NCBI GenBank assembly: GCA_016932315.1
Contig: JAFGDD010000027.1
Coordinates: forward strand, 1 to 37,728
Origin: Candidatus Woesearchaeota archaeon
GTDB taxonomy: Archaea; Nanobdellota; Nanobdellia; Woesearchaeales; SM23-78
Length of the DNA stretch: 37,728 nucleotides
Reading direction: 5' to 3'
A model generated the notes under the pieces. The model saw only the letters and a program-made list of their open reading frames with translations, ran no database searches and had not been told where the DNA came from. Each line of letters starts with the position of its first letter. Positions within the stretch are counted from its first letter, which is position 1. A program made the position numbers and the translations under genes. This document shows, one piece after another, positions 37,554-37,728 of this stretch.

Positions 37554-37728
37554 TTATTTATTCCAGTACAGTATGTGCAGCGTTCTTCTTTGTCCGCCAA
37601 GGAGCACTGTGAATTTGTAGTCATAAACATTTTCTATGTCTCCTGTTACTGTGGCTTTGACTGTGGAGTATGTTCTTTCTGGTCCTTCGCAGCAGGTGTA
37701 TTCATGAGTTATTTTTTGGTCTGCGTCC
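37554..37728 (-). CDS. C-terminal part of an unknown protein, cut by the window edge
   Basis: An open frame runs on the minus strand from the right edge to a TAA at 37554-37556, giving at least 58 residues: DADQKITHEYTCCEGPERTY, STVKATVTGDIENVYDYKFT and VLLGGQRRTLHILYWNK. The part seen is strand-rich with an adjacent cysteine pair, like a beta-sandwich extracellular domain. No start is in the window and I do not recognise the family. It is convergent with rpl15e. Confidence 0.6.
   Translation of the reverse strand, partial: DADQKITHEYTCCEGPERTYSTVKATVTGDIENVYDYKFTVLLGGQRRTLHILYWNK

Noticed and set aside
1-37728. CRISPR array or tRNA genes
   Set aside because: No regularly spaced short direct repeats and no convincing TpsiC/acceptor-stem pattern were seen; the repeats are dispersed and palindromic.

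Overview
The window is chromosomal DNA of an archaeon, most likely a small-genome DPANN member (Woesearchaeota/Pacearchaeota-like; this assignment is inference). Archaeal information genes dominate: the exosome (Rrp4, Rrp41, Rrp42), SBDS, proteasome alpha, RNase P Pop5, RNA polymerase RpoK, and ribosomal proteins S19e, L39e, L31e and L15e. Many genes carry a TATA box of TTTATAAA type whose end lies 24-28 nt before the start codon, which means leaderless transcripts. Others carry a GGTGATT-type ribosome binding site. Mixed in are genes of bacterial type: a full sigma-70 factor, class I GAPDH, Lgt, an M23 peptidase, MgtC and thioredoxin reductase.

Layout. 1-5.9 kb (+): a small unknown protein, a methyltransferase, GAPDH with a duplicated 3' remnant behind it, MgtC, phosphoglycerate kinase and the sigma factor. 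5.9-13.1 kb (-): an exosome superoperon in transcription order Pop5, a CxC/CxxC protein, PsmA, an unknown protein, SBDS, Rrp4, Rrp41, Rrp42, RpoK, with phosphomannomutase upstream. 13.3-17.8 kb (-): a COG2112-like kinase, an Mtq2/HemK2-like methyltransferase and a very large Lon-like protease. Divergent from the protease is an 816-residue HTH-metallophosphoesterase protein. 20.6-24.6 kb: a winged-helix regulator, an M23 peptidase and IleRS. 25.2-31.1 kb (+): unknown proteins, TrxB, an alpha/beta hydrolase, TrxA, Lgt and TIM. 31.1-33.4 kb (-): a surface-protein cluster of two pilin-like proteins, a two-TM protein and a lipobox protein. 33.8-37.4 kb: S19e-L39e-L31e, an unknown protein, a TIM-barrel protein and L15e. 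A truncated gene runs off the right end.

The strongest undescribed signal is in the intergenic DNA. Eight elements of about 105-155 bp ('B elements', 217-33666) share one architecture. Most have an outer stem with an A-run at one end and a T-run at the other. Inside is a hairpin closed by a copy-specific stem around a conserved CCCC-loop-GGGG-NNNN-CCCC(C) core, and then a second stem with a variable interior. Stem sequences change between copies while pairing is kept. A second family ('A modules') is a CGCC...GGCG hairpin usually abutting a stop codon. In three places A and B occur together in the same order and orientation. They look like a dispersed structured-RNA or non-autonomous repeat system at gene ends.

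Two genes (GAPDH and SBDS) also carry a second copy of their last codons just downstream, separated by hairpin-bearing DNA, which looks like the scar of insertion at a gene 3' end. The 5' leaders of ileS, rpl15e and possibly rnp2 look structured. GAPDH, PGK, TIM and phosphomannomutase indicate triose and sugar-phosphate metabolism. Lgt together with the lipobox protein suggests bacterial-style lipoprotein anchoring.
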